Source: Amycolatopsis methanolica 239 (GTDB taxonomy: Bacteria; Actinomycetota; Actinomycetes; Mycobacteriales; Pseudonocardiaceae). From it: 64,000 nucleotides of DNA. Shown here piece by piece: positions 41,960 through 50,392 of this stretch. Under the pieces are notes generated by a model, which made no database searches, had not been told where the DNA came from, and saw nothing but the letters and a program-made list of their open reading frames with translations. Every line of letters begins with the position of its first letter. The stretch's first letter is position 1. A program made the translations under genes and the position numbers. Location: positions 1,240,001 to 1,304,000 of the forward strand of contig NZ_CP009110.1 of NCBI RefSeq assembly GCF_000739085.1, read 5' to 3'.

Positions 41960-42748
41960 TCAGACCAACGGCTCGGCGCGGGCGGTCCAGCGGCCTTCGG
42001 TGCGGGTGATGCGCACGGGGTGGTCGAAGCATTTGCTGATGTGGTCGGTGGTCACGACGTCGTCCGCCGTCCCGGACGCCAGGCATTGGCCTTCGCGCAG
42101 CAAGAGCGCGTGGGTGGTGCTCGCGGGCAGCTCCTCCAGGTGGTGGGTGACCAGCACGGTCGCCAGCTCCGGGTGGTCCCGCCGCAGAGCGTCCACACTG
42201 GACAGCAGTTGCTCGCGGGCGGCGACGTCCAGGCCGGTCGCCGGTTCGTCGAGCAGCAGCAGGCGCGGCGACGGCATCAGGGCGCGGGCGATCAGCGCCC
42301 GGCCGCGCTCGCCCTGGGACAGGGTCGGCCAGCGGGCGTCGCGTTGTCCGGCGAGGCCCAGCATCCGGATCAGGCGCTCGGCGCGTTCCCGCTCCGCCGC
42401 GGCCGGCTGCCAGCGCGGCACCAGTTCGGTCGTGTTCGTGAGCCCGGTCAGGACCACCTCGAACACCGACAGCGGCGACGTCAGCGGGTGCCGCGGGTTG
42501 ATGTGCCCGAGGAACGACCGCAGCTTGCGCATGTCGACCCGGCCCAGCCGGTGCCCGAGCACGTCGACCGTCCCGCGCGTCGGGTGGGTGAGCGCCCCCA
42601 GCAGCCCGAGCAGCGTGCTCTTGCCGGCGCCGTTCGCGCCGAGCAGCGCCCAGTGCTCGCCCTCGCGCACGGTCAGCGAGATCGACCGGAGCAGGTACCG
42701 GCCGTCGCGGACGAGATCCACATCGCTCACCTGCAGCACGGGGGTCAT
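41960..42748 (-). CDS. ABC transporter ATP-binding protein
   Basis: 262 aa from ATG 42748; a GTG three bases upstream is also possible. Walker A GANGAGKST, the signature LSQGERGRALIARALM (LSQGE), Walker B LLLLDEPATGLD and the switch His (VTHHLEELP) are all intact. The closest pattern is of single-ORF ATPases of the molybdate or iron type, but no permease or binding protein is adjacent, so it may act as an orphan or a translation-related ABC protein. Its start faces the LysR gene at 42809. Confidence 0.87.
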   Translation of the reverse strand: MTPVLQVSDVDLVRDGRYLLRSISLTVREGEHWALLGANGAGKSTLLGLLGALTHPTRGTVDVLGHRLGRVDMRKLRSFLGHINPRHPLTSPLSVFEVVLTGLTNTTELVPRWQPAAAERERAERLIRMLGLAGQRDARWPTLSQGERGRALIARALMPSPRLLLLDEPATGLDVAAREQLLSSVDALRRDHPELATVLVTHHLEELPASTTHALLLREGQCLASGTADDVVTTDHISKCFDHPVRITRTEGRWTARAEPLV

Positions 42749-42808
42749 CACCGCACCGTATCAAGTCCTCAGACGTCTGATGAAACGGACATCCGATAAC
42801 CTCCCGGA

Positions 42809-43702
42809 GTGGATCGGGTGGAGACGCGAGAACTCGCCTACTTCGTCGCCGTGGCGGAGACCCTGCACTTCGGTCGCGCGGCGGAAGGGCTGGGACTGGC
42901 CCAGCCTGCTCTGTCGAAGGCCGTGCGGTCGCTGGAACGGCGGCTGGAGGTCACGTTGTTCGACCGCACGAGCAGGCGGGTCGAACTCACCCCGGCCGGC
43001 GAGGTCCTGCTCGACGAGGCGCGGAAGGCGCTGGCGGCCGTCGCCGCGGCGGCCCGGCGCACGCAGCGGGCCGGGCGTGGCGTGCCCTACCTCGCCCTGG
43101 CCGCCAAACCCGGCGGCGACGCGGGGCTGCTGCCGTCGATCCTGCGCCGCTACGAGAGCGACCCCGCCGCGGTCCCGGTCGAACTCGTCACCGCGCATGA
43201 GGACAGGGTGTCCCTGCTGCGCGACGGGCGCGCGGACGTCGCCCTGCTGCACACCCCCTTCGACGACGCGGGCGGCTTGGAGACGGAGGAGCTGCGCGCC
43301 GAGCCGAGGTCGGCGCTGCTGCCGCCGGAACACCGCCTGGCGCGCCGGTCGATCCTGCAGCTGAGCGACCTGCGCGGCGAGCCGGTCGGGCGATGGGCCG
43401 GTTACCCGGACGACGGTGGCGTCGAGGTGACGGACCTGGCGAAGCTGCTGCGCGTGACCTCGCGCGGGCGGGCCGTCGCGCTGCTGCCGCAGTCGGTGCT
43501 GGACGCGCTGGACCACAACCTGGTGACGGTGCCGGTGGTGGACGCCGCCCCCGCACGGCTGCTGCTCGCCTGGCCGCAGGGCACCCGGTCACCCGCGATC
43601 TCGGCCCTGGCCAGGGCAGCGCGCGAGGTGGCGGCTGAATGCCGCACCGCGACCAGGCCGGTGCGCCCGGCAGGCATGGCGGAGCGGGTGGGCGGACGCT
43701 GA
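42809..43702 (+). CDS. LysR-type transcriptional regulator
   Basis: 297 aa, GTG start. The HTH (about residues 5-64, ETLHFGRAAEGLGLAQPALS) and the co-inducer domain (about 90-290) are complete. It is divergent from the ABC ATPase gene across 60 bp, so a shared control region is likely. The last codons resemble a degenerate copy about 150 bp downstream. Confidence 0.88.
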   Translation: MDRVETRELAYFVAVAETLHFGRAAEGLGLAQPALSKAVRSLERRLEVTLFDRTSRRVELTPAGEVLLDEARKALAAVAAAARRTQRAGRGVPYLALAAKPGGDAGLLPSILRRYESDPAAVPVELVTAHEDRVSLLRDGRADVALLHTPFDDAGGLETEELRAEPRSALLPPEHRLARRSILQLSDLRGEPVGRWAGYPDDGGVEVTDLAKLLRVTSRGRAVALLPQSVLDALDHNLVTVPVVDAAPARLLLAWPQGTRSPAISALARAAREVAAECRTATRPVRPAGMAERVGGR

Positions 43703-43998
43703 CCCGGCTCGCCGCGCAGGTCCGACGTAGGCACGCGTTCGAGCAGCAGGGTGCATGCCTGCCGCACCAGCGGCCGGAGGGCGTGGGAGGTGGCTGGGGA
43801 ACGCCGCCCAGGCCGGTGCGGGCCCCGCGCCCGGTGAGGATGGCTGAGTGGGTGGGCGCTGCGTCGCGGCCCGGGCCTACGTCCGGCTGAGCACCCGTCC
43901 GACGGTGCCGAGCAGCACGACGCTCGCCTGGTCGTCCGGGGCCGGGAGGTAGCCCCGCGGCGGGTTCCAGTGCGTGGCGAGCACCAGCCGGGGCGGGA

Positions 43999-44002
43999 CT
44001 AG
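43999..44002. repeat. CTAG target-site duplication, left copy of first IS
   Basis: CTAG borders the first element on both sides (second copy 45047-45050). IS5 elements commonly duplicate a YTAR tetranucleotide, which this fits. Confidence 0.8.
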
Positions 44003-45046
44003 GGCCTGTTTCAATGCGCTGATCTGGGAAGGTCTTCGGCAGTGTGGGTGTCGCGGCGTGTCGTTGATCAAATAAGTGAGGTCTCCGGTAGATCGATCAG
44101 CGACTAAGAAGATCGAGAACACCGGAGACCTCGTGGCTAGCGTAGCGGCGGCGGGGCGAGCCGATCTGACCGACGCGCAGTGGGCGGTGCTGGAACCACT
44201 GCTGCCGGTCGGCCAGAAGCCGGGTCGCCCACCGAAGTGGACCAAGCGTCAACTCCTCGACGGAATTCGGTGGCGAGTGCGTGTGGGCTCTCCCTGGCGC
44301 GATGTCCCACCGGTGTATGGGTGCTGGCAGACGGTCTATGGGTTGTTCCGGCGCTGGCAGCGCGCGGGTGTGTGGGCGGTGATCCTGGCGGCCTTGCAGA
44401 GCAGGGCCGACGCCGCTGGGGTGATCACCTGGGACGTGAGCGTGGATAGCACGATCAACCGAGCGCATCAGCATGCGGCGGGCGCGCGGACCGAGAGTGA
44501 GGTGCAGAAGGAACCACCGGGTGGGGTGGGCGCGCCCGAACCCGCTGATCACGCATTGGGCCGGTCTCGGGGTGGATGGACCACCAAGCTGCATCTGGCG
44601 ACTGAACAGGGGCAGAAACCGCTGTCGCTGCTGGTCACGGCGGGGCAGCGTGGGGACAGCCCGGAGTTCGAGGCGGTACTGGCCGGAATCCGGGTCGCCC
44701 GAATCGGCGGTGGACAAGCCCGGACCCGACCGGATCGGGTGCTGGCGGATAAGGCCTACAGTTCCCGCGCCAACCGGGCCCACCTGCGCAGGCGCGGGAT
44801 CGCGTGCACCATCCCCCAGCCCGCTGATCAGATCCGGCATCGCCGCAACCGTGGACCAGACGGTGGCCGGCCACCAGCCTTCGACCCGCACACCTACAAA
44901 CAGCGACACGCGGTCGAGTGCGGGATCAACCGCCTCAAACGTCACCGAGCCCTCGCCACCCGATACGACAAGCTCGCCGTCCGCTACGAAGCCACAATCC
45001 ACATCGCCGCGATCAACGAGTGGCTACCTCGCTTATGAAACAGGCC
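44003..45046 (+). mobile_element. IS5-family insertion sequence, 1,044 bp
   Basis: Terminal inverted repeats GGCCTGTTTCA (44003-44013) and TGAAACAGGCC (45036-45046) bracket one intact transposase. CTAG is duplicated at both edges and the host reading frame is restored exactly when the element and one CTAG are removed, so both ends are fixed with confidence. It looks recent: the transposase is unbroken and the repeats match perfectly. Confidence 0.92.
44133..45038 (+). CDS. IS5-family transposase
   Basis: 301 aa from GTG 44133 with GGAG upstream; an earlier GTG (44076) is possible. N-terminal [16 protein letters not shown] and [20 protein letters not shown] are characteristic. The DDE triad residues are seen in WDVSVDST (Asp), VLADKAYSS (Asp) and [14 protein letters not shown] (Glu), with the YREK-like spacing. 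Unbroken, in one frame, so probably active. Confidence 0.93.
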   Translation: MASVAAAGRADLTDAQWAVLEPLLPVGQKPGRPPKWTKRQLLDGIRWRVRVGSPWRDVPPVYGCWQTVYGLFRRWQRAGVWAVILAALQSRADAAGVITWDVSVDSTINRAHQHAAGARTESEVQKEPPGGVGAPEPADHALGRSRGGWTTKLHLATEQGQKPLSLLVTAGQRGDSPEFEAVLAGIRVARIGGGQARTRPDRVLADKAYSSRANRAHLRRRGIACTIPQPADQIRHRRNRGPDGGRPPAFDPHTYKQRHAVECGINRLKRHRALATRYDKLAVRYEATIHIAAINEWLPRL

Positions 45047-45153
45047 CTAGCTCGGTGCCGTCGAACAGCGCGGCAACCTCCTGCCTGCGCTGCAGCCCTT
45101 CGTCCTCTGGGGGGCGTGATGTGCGTGAGCGCCAGGTAGCTGCCCGGAGCTAG

Positions 45154-46129
45154 ACGAGTAATGCGTAAGTCGGGGTGATGCCCGGAGTGAGGTGAAGGGT
45201 GTCCAAGATCAGTTTGTGACGACCGACCTGAACACCCTTCTCACCGCACTCTACGTCAAGATCGACGACCATCTCGCGGGCAGGCGGCGGATGGGCAGAC
45301 CGCCGAAGCTGACCGACGCTGAGCTGGTCACGCTGGCCGTCGCCCAGGCGTTGCTGGGGTTCACCTCCGAGGCCCGCTGGCTGCGGTTCCTGCCCGCCCG
45401 GATGCCCGGCGCGTTCCGCTACCTGCCCGGCCAGTCCGGCTACAACCGTCGCCTGCGCGCTGCGCTGCCACTGATCAAGCACGTGATGCGCTGGCTGGCG
45501 GCCGATACCGACCTGTGGACCGACACCACCTGGATCGTCGACTCCACCCCGGTGGAGTGCGGCCGGTCCCGACCGACGGTCAAGCGCTCAGAGCTGGCCG
45601 GCTGGGCCAAGTACGGCTTCTGCCGCTCACACTCCCGCTGGTTCTGGGGACTGCGGCTGCATCTGGTCTGCACCCCTGCCGGACTCCCGGTGGCCTGGGC
45701 GCTGGCGGACCCGAAGATCGACGAGCGGCAGGTACTCATGGCGATCTGCGACCACGAACCCCACCTGCTCACCGACCGCCCCGGCCTGCTGATCATCGCC
45801 GACAAGGGCTACGTCTCCCGCGAACTCGACCACTACCTCACCGAGCGCGGGGTCCGGCTGATCCGACCGTCCTACCGCAACCGCCGGCCCCATCCCGGCG
45901 AGCCGCTGCTCAAGTCCATCCGCCAGCTCATCGAGTCAGTCAACGACACCCTCAAAGGCCAACTCGACCTCGAACAGCACGGCGGACGCACCATCGAAGG
46001 CGTCGGAACCCGCGTCGCCCAACGCCTCCTGGCCCTCACCGCCGCCATCTGGCACAACCGCGCCACCGGCCAACCCATCACCCGATCACTGACCGCCTAC
46101 GACCACTAACCGAGATACGCATTACTCGT
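45154..46129 (+). mobile_element. IS982-family insertion sequence, 976 bp
   Basis: Terminal inverted repeats ACGAGTAATGCGTA (45154-45167 and its complement 46116-46129) start with AC as in IS982 elements. CTAG at 45150-45153 and 46130-46133 is the duplicated target. It contains one intact transposase and lies 108 bp from the IS5-like element in the same target gene. Confidence 0.88.
45192..46109 (+). CDS. IS982-family transposase
   Basis: 305 aa from GTG 45192; a GTG eight codons later also fits. IDDHLAGRRRMGRPPKLTDA, TWIVDSTPVECGRSRPTVKR and LLIIADKGYVSRELDHYL are typical of the family, with catalytic Asp in VDST, Asp in IADKGY and Glu in LIESVNDTLKGQL. One uninterrupted frame ending 20 bp before the right repeat, so the element is probably functional. 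Confidence 0.9.
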   Translation: MKGVQDQFVTTDLNTLLTALYVKIDDHLAGRRRMGRPPKLTDAELVTLAVAQALLGFTSEARWLRFLPARMPGAFRYLPGQSGYNRRLRAALPLIKHVMRWLAADTDLWTDTTWIVDSTPVECGRSRPTVKRSELAGWAKYGFCRSHSRWFWGLRLHLVCTPAGLPVAWALADPKIDERQVLMAICDHEPHLLTDRPGLLIIADKGYVSRELDHYLTERGVRLIRPSYRNRRPHPGEPLLKSIRQLIESVNDTLKGQLDLEQHGGRTIEGVGTRVAQRLLALTAAIWHNRATGQPITRSLTAYDH

Positions 46130-46886
46130 CTAGGCCCAGCCGCCGCGCCGCACCAGGGGGCGCACGTCGCCCGGCACGAAGGGCAGCACGGACACCATCA
46201 GCAGCCCCACGGGCTGGCCGAAGTCCAGCAGCCCGGCCCGCTCGAAGATCGCCTCCGGCTCGCGCGCGTCGGCCAGCAGGCAGGCCGCGTCCGGCTCCCC
46301 GGCGAGCAGGGCGTTGCTCACCTCGACCGTGCGCGGGTCCAGGTCGACGTAGACCACCCGCGAGCCCGGCGCGCACCGCTGGGCGATCTCGTGCACGTTG
46401 CCCGTCACCGGGTAGCCGGAGCCGATGTCGAGGAACTGCCGGATCCCGTGCCCGGTCATCCAGCGGGCCACGCGCTGCAGGAAGTCCCGGTTGTAGCGCG
46501 CGACCCGTCCGGCGAGGGGGAAGATCTTCTGGGCCTCGATCGCCACCTCGGCGTCTTACGGCAGGTGGTGGTGCCCGTTCAGGTACCAGTCGTACACGCC
46601 CGCGGCCGTCGCCGTGGTGCGTTCCTGCTGGGGCATCGGCGATCACCACCGGTCCGGCGTGCTGCGAACCCGCTCAGTCTGGCACGGCGGTCAACGGCCC
46701 GGGAGGGCTTCAGCTGGCGCCGACGGTGGCCGCGCGGACCGTCGGCCCGCGCCGCAACGGCCGTGCGGCTCCGGCGTTGGCGGAGTTGGCGCGCAGCACG
46801 GCTGAGTTCGCGGAGCTGCGGCCGCGGGTCCTCAGCGCCCGTCTTCGTGGTGGGGAGCAGTTTCCGCCTGTTGATCGCTTGGCGCC

Positions 46887-47741
46887 TCAGCGCTTCGGCC
46901 GCTTGCCGAACGACTCCATCTCGTCGACCTGCCGCCGCGCCTCGTCGGCGGTCTTGTCGGCTGCGGCCGCGGCCTTGCGGGCGGCGGTGAGCTCCTTGCG
47001 CACCGCGCGTTCTTCGCGGGTCGCGTCGTCCAGTTGCGAGCGCAGCTCGGCCACCCGCGCCGCGGCCTTGTCGGCCCGGGCGCTCACCTCGTCGACCACC
47101 TGCTGGGCCGCGGCGCGGGCCGCCTCCGCCGCGTCGGCCTTCGCGCGGGCCTCTTCGAGTGCGGCCTGCCGTCGCTCGGCTTCCGGGTCCCGTTTCGGCG
47201 GTTTCGGGGCAGGCTTGGGTGCGGCCTTGCGCTTCGGCGAAGCGGCCAGCGCGGCCGCCAGCCAATCCTCCGAAGAGGACGGTTCCAGCGCCGCGGAAAG
47301 CCGTCCCGCGGCCACTTTCTCCGCCGCGTCCGGATCGGACACCGCCGCCTCGAACGTGTCCTCCACCTGGCGCATCGCGACGTCGCCGTAGGGGATGCCC
47401 GCCTCGCCGGCGACGCCACCCGCCCGTCCGCTCAGCCGCCGGATCAGCTCGTTGCGCTGCCGCGACAGCGTGCGCAGCTCGTCGCCCGCCAGCGTCTGGT
47501 GCGCGGTGCGCAACCGCGCGCCGAGGTCCGCGAGCTGCCCGATCTCGTCCGGGTGCCGCCGGCTCACCTGGTTCACCAGCCACGCGGCGACGGTCGGTTT
47601 GCGCAGCTGGGTGATGCGCTTGGCGAGTTCGGGGTCGTGACCCTTCGCCTCCTTGGCCCGCTCCGTGCGGGCCGGCGTGAACTCGTCCCGGGGCTGTGCG
47701 TACAGCTCGTCGGCAACCGCGTCGAACCCCCGGGACGTCAT
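46887..47741 (-). CDS. Coiled-coil Ala/Arg-rich protein, unknown
   Basis: 284 aa, ATG start. The N-terminal half (about residues 1-170) is helical with ITQLRKPTVAAWLVNQVSRR and an RQRNELIRRL segment. A Lys/Pro-rich linker (about 170-190) and a long coiled coil (about 190-280) of Ala-Arg-Glu heptads follow. No signal or membrane segment is seen. The pattern matches unnamed cytoplasmic actinobacterial proteins; function unknown. A 250-bp spacer on its left, next to the methyltransferase pseudogene, contains no recognisable gene. Confidence 0.7.
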   Translation of the reverse strand: MTSRGFDAVADELYAQPRDEFTPARTERAKEAKGHDPELAKRITQLRKPTVAAWLVNQVSRRHPDEIGQLADLGARLRTAHQTLAGDELRTLSRQRNELIRRLSGRAGGVAGEAGIPYGDVAMRQVEDTFEAAVSDPDAAEKVAAGRLSAALEPSSSEDWLAAALAASPKRKAAPKPAPKPPKRDPEAERRQAALEEARAKADAAEAARAAAQQVVDEVSARADKAAARVAELRSQLDDATREERAVRKELTAARKAAAAADKTADEARRQVDEMESFGKRPKR

Positions 47742-47780
47742 GCCTCCATCATCGGCTCGCCCGCGATCACCGGCAAACCG

Positions 47781-48149
47781 TCATTCGGCCTGCTGCTGCT
47801 TCGCGATCTCCGCGCGCACCTGGTCCATGTCGACCTCGCGCAGCTTGCCGATCAGCTCCTCCAGGCTCTGCTCGGGCAGCGCGCCCGGCTGGGCGTAGAG
47901 CACGACGCCGTCCCGCACCGCCATCAGCGTCGGGATCGACTGGATGCCGAAGGCCTGGGCCAGCTCGGTCTGGTCCTCGGTGTCGACCTTGCCGAACACG
48001 ATGTCGTCGTGCCGGTCGGCCGCCCCCTCGAACACGGGCGCGAACATCCGGCACGGCCCGCACCAGGCCGCCCAGAAGTCGACCAGCACCATGCCGTCGG
48101 AGTTGACGACCTCTTCGAAGTTGTCCTTGGTCAGCGTTACCGTCGCCAT
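47781..48149 (-). CDS. Thioredoxin
   Basis: 122 aa, ATG start. The active site WCGPC (AAWCGPCRM) and the cis-proline after IPTL are present, as are the usual VDFWAAW beta-strand and the KVDTEDQTELAQAFGI segment. The C-terminus has an extra 15-residue helix (VRAEIAKQQQAE). It reduces disulphides in cytoplasmic proteins. It ends 40 bp before the coiled-coil gene on the same strand; a joint transcript is possible but not shown. Confidence 0.93.
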   Translation of the reverse strand: MATVTLTKDNFEEVVNSDGMVLVDFWAAWCGPCRMFAPVFEGAADRHDDIVFGKVDTEDQTELAQAFGIQSIPTLMAVRDGVVLYAQPGALPEQSLEELIGKLREVDMDQVRAEIAKQQQAE

Positions 48150-48272
48150 GAGCGGTGCAACACGCCCCCGGGGTCACCTATTCCGGGTGGCACCGGCCAC
48201 CACAAAAACCTCGAAACTTATGTCCCTGGCACACATAGGCATCCCGCTTCAGGCCGCTTACCGTCTGTCGCC

Positions 48273-49022
48273 ATGAGTGGCTACTGGAACGGGCGCGTCG
48301 CGCTGGTGACCGGCGCCGGCAGCGGGATCGGGCGTGCCTGCGCGCACGCCCTGGCCGAGGCCGGGGCGAAGGTGCACGTGGTGGACATCAACGCGGACGC
48401 GGCGGCGCGCGTCGCCGACGAGACCGGCGGCTGGGCGCACACCGCGGACCTCGCCGATCCCGCGGCCGTGGACGCCCTGCCCGCCGACGCTGACATCCTC
48501 GTCAACAACGCCGGCTTCCAGCACGTCGCGCCGCTGACCGAGTTCCCGCCGGACGTGTTCACCCGCATGCACCAGGTCATGGTGACCGCGCCGTTCCTGC
48601 TGATCCGCCGGGTGCTGCCGCACATGTACGCGCAGGGCTGGGGCCGGATCGTGAACGTCTCCAGCGTGCACGGCCTGCGCGCAAGCGCTTTCAAGTCCGC
48701 TTACGTGTCCGCCAAGCACGCGCTCGAAGGACTGTCCAAAGTGGCCGCGCTGGAGGGTGCGCCGCACGGGGTGACCAGCAACTGCGTCAGCCCGGGTTAC
48801 GTGGACACCCCGCTGGTGCGCGACCAGATCGCCGACCAGGCCGCCGCGCACGGACGCCCCGAGGACGAGATCCTCGGCGAGGTCCTGCTCGGGCGCGCCG
48901 CCATCAAACGGCTCATCGGCCCGGCCGAGGTCGCCGACGCGGTGCGCTGGCTGTGCGGCCCCTCGTCCGGCCACATCACCGGGATTTCCCTGCCCCTCGA
49001 CGGCGGCTGGACCGCCGCCTGA
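48273..49022 (+). CDS. 3-Hydroxybutyrate dehydrogenase (SDR)
   Basis: 249 aa, ATG start. VTGAGSGIGRAC (NAD binding), NNAGFQHV, APFLLIRRVLPHMYAQGWGR, SSVHGLRASAFKSAYVSAKH (catalytic Ser, Tyr and Lys) and the HGVTSNCVSPGYVDTPLV segment closely follow the 3-hydroxybutyrate dehydrogenase subfamily. The enzyme oxidises D-3-hydroxybutyrate to acetoacetate with NAD. A transporter gene starts 34 bp downstream, which supports a ketone-body or PHB-related uptake and oxidation unit. Confidence 0.88.
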   Translation: MSGYWNGRVALVTGAGSGIGRACAHALAEAGAKVHVVDINADAAARVADETGGWAHTADLADPAAVDALPADADILVNNAGFQHVAPLTEFPPDVFTRMHQVMVTAPFLLIRRVLPHMYAQGWGRIVNVSSVHGLRASAFKSAYVSAKHALEGLSKVAALEGAPHGVTSNCVSPGYVDTPLVRDQIADQAAAHGRPEDEILGEVLLGRAAIKRLIGPAEVADAVRWLCGPSSGHITGISLPLDGGWTAA

Positions 49023-49056
49023 GGATTTCCGCCACGGCACAAAGGAGTGTTGCCCC

Positions 49057-50388
49057 ATGCCCCGCAGCGAGAACCGCTCGATCGCGAAGGTGGTCGGCGC
49101 GAGCCTCATCGGCACCACGATCGAGTGGTACGACTTCTTCCTCTACGGATCGGCCGCGGCCCTGGTCTTCAACAAGCTCTTCTTCCCCGGCAGCGATCCG
49201 CTGACCGGGACCCTGCTCTCGTTCGCCACCTACGCCATCGGCTTCCTCGCCCGGCCGCTCGGCGGCCTGGTGTTCGGCCACTTCGGCGACCGCGTCGGCC
49301 GCAAGAAGCTGCTGGTGTTCAGCCTGCTGCTGATGGGCGGCTCGACCTGCGCGATGGGCCTGCTGCCGACCTACGCGACGGTCGGCGTGGCAGCGCCGCT
49401 GCTGCTCACGGCGCTGCGGCTGGTGCAGGGCTTCGCGCTCGGCGGCGAGTGGGGCGGCGCGGTGCTCATCGTGTCCGAGCACGGTGACGACCGCCGCCGC
49501 GGGTTCTGGGCCTCCTGGCCGCAGTGCGGCGCGCCGGGCGGGAACCTGCTGGCCACCGCGGTGCTCGCGATCCTCGCCGCGGTGCAGTCCGACGCCGCGT
49601 TCACCGCGTGGGGCTGGCGCATCCCGTTCCTGCTCTCCGGCGTGCTGGTGATCATCGGCTTGTGGATCCGGCTCACCGTCACCGAGTCGCCGGTGTTCCT
49701 GGCCGCGCAGGAGAAGGCCCGTCAGCGCGGCGAGCAGCACCGCGCCCCGGCGGTGGAGGTCTTCCGCGGCGCGTGGCGCCGGGTGCTCATCACGATCGGC
49801 GCCCGCATGGCCGAGAACGTGTCCTACTACGTGCTGACCGCGTTCATCCTGGTCTACGTCACCGGCCCGCTGGGGCTCAGCAAGTCGGCCGGGCTCAACG
49901 CCGTGCTCATCGGGTCGGCGATCCACTTCGTGACGATCCCGCTGTGGGGCGCGCTGTCCGACCGGATCGGCCGCCGCCCGGTGTACCTGTTCGGCGCGGT
50001 CGCCATGGCCGGCTGGGCGTTCGTGTTCTTCGCTCTGATGGACACCCGCTCGTCCGGGATGATCATCCTCGCCGCGACCATCGGCCTGGTGCTGCACGGC
50101 GCGATGTACGGTCCGCAGGCGGCGTTCTTCGCCGAGCAGTTCCCGACCCGCGTCCGCTACACCGGTCTGTCGATCGGCGGGCAGCTGTCCTCGATCGCCG
50201 CCGGCGCGCTGGCGCCGATCGTCGCGGTCGCGTTGTTCAAGGAGTTCGGCGGCACGCTGGCGGTTTCGCTGTACGTGGTGGTGATGTGCGTGCTCACGGT
50301 GATCGCGGTGACCAGCGCGAAGGAGACCGCGGGCAGCTCGCTGCACGACGAGCAGCCCACGACCGCCCCGCAACCGGCGACGCGATGA
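49057..50388 (+). CDS. MFS transporter, metabolite:H+ symporter (MHS) type
   Basis: 443 aa with 12 hydrophobic helices. ASLIGTTIEWYDFFLYGSAA and GHFGDRVGRKKLLVFSLLLM are the hallmarks of the MHS branch, which imports carboxylates such as shikimate, citrate or 3-hydroxybutyrate-like acids using protons. AAAGGAG lies just before the ATG. It is positioned between the dehydrogenase and a GAF-PucR regulator with short gaps (34 and 4 bp), so it probably imports the dehydrogenase substrate. Confidence 0.9.
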   Translation: MPRSENRSIAKVVGASLIGTTIEWYDFFLYGSAAALVFNKLFFPGSDPLTGTLLSFATYAIGFLARPLGGLVFGHFGDRVGRKKLLVFSLLLMGGSTCAMGLLPTYATVGVAAPLLLTALRLVQGFALGGEWGGAVLIVSEHGDDRRRGFWASWPQCGAPGGNLLATAVLAILAAVQSDAAFTAWGWRIPFLLSGVLVIIGLWIRLTVTESPVFLAAQEKARQRGEQHRAPAVEVFRGAWRRVLITIGARMAENVSYYVLTAFILVYVTGPLGLSKSAGLNAVLIGSAIHFVTIPLWGALSDRIGRRPVYLFGAVAMAGWAFVFFALMDTRSSGMIILAATIGLVLHGAMYGPQAAFFAEQFPTRVRYTGLSIGGQLSSIAAGALAPIVAVALFKEFGGTLAVSLYVVVMCVLTVIAVTSAKETAGSSLHDEQPTTAPQPATR

Positions 50389-50392
50389 GACG

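Larger units (their letters stand above)
43877..46636 (-). pseudogene. DUF574-type (Methyltransf_19) SAM methyltransferase split by two insertion sequences
   Basis: The N-terminal piece (start ATG 46636) carries VYDWYLNGHHHLP, an in-frame TAA at 46556-46558, then AEVAIEAQKIFPLAG and FLDIGSGYPVTGNVHEIAQR. The middle piece, between the two elements (45051-45149), encodes APGSYLALTHITP and then PEDEGLQRRQEVAALFDGTEL in a shifted frame. The C-terminal piece reads VPPRLVLATHWNPPRGYLPA before the stop at 43877. Removing the left element and one CTAG joins FDGTEL to VPPRLVLA exactly in frame. Besides the insertions there are one stop and two single-base shifts, so it is dead. Confidence 0.88.

Noticed and set aside
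43703-43876. Possible short gene between the LysR gene and the methyltransferase remnant
   Set aside because: No start with a ribosome site and no stable frame; only a weak duplication is visible.
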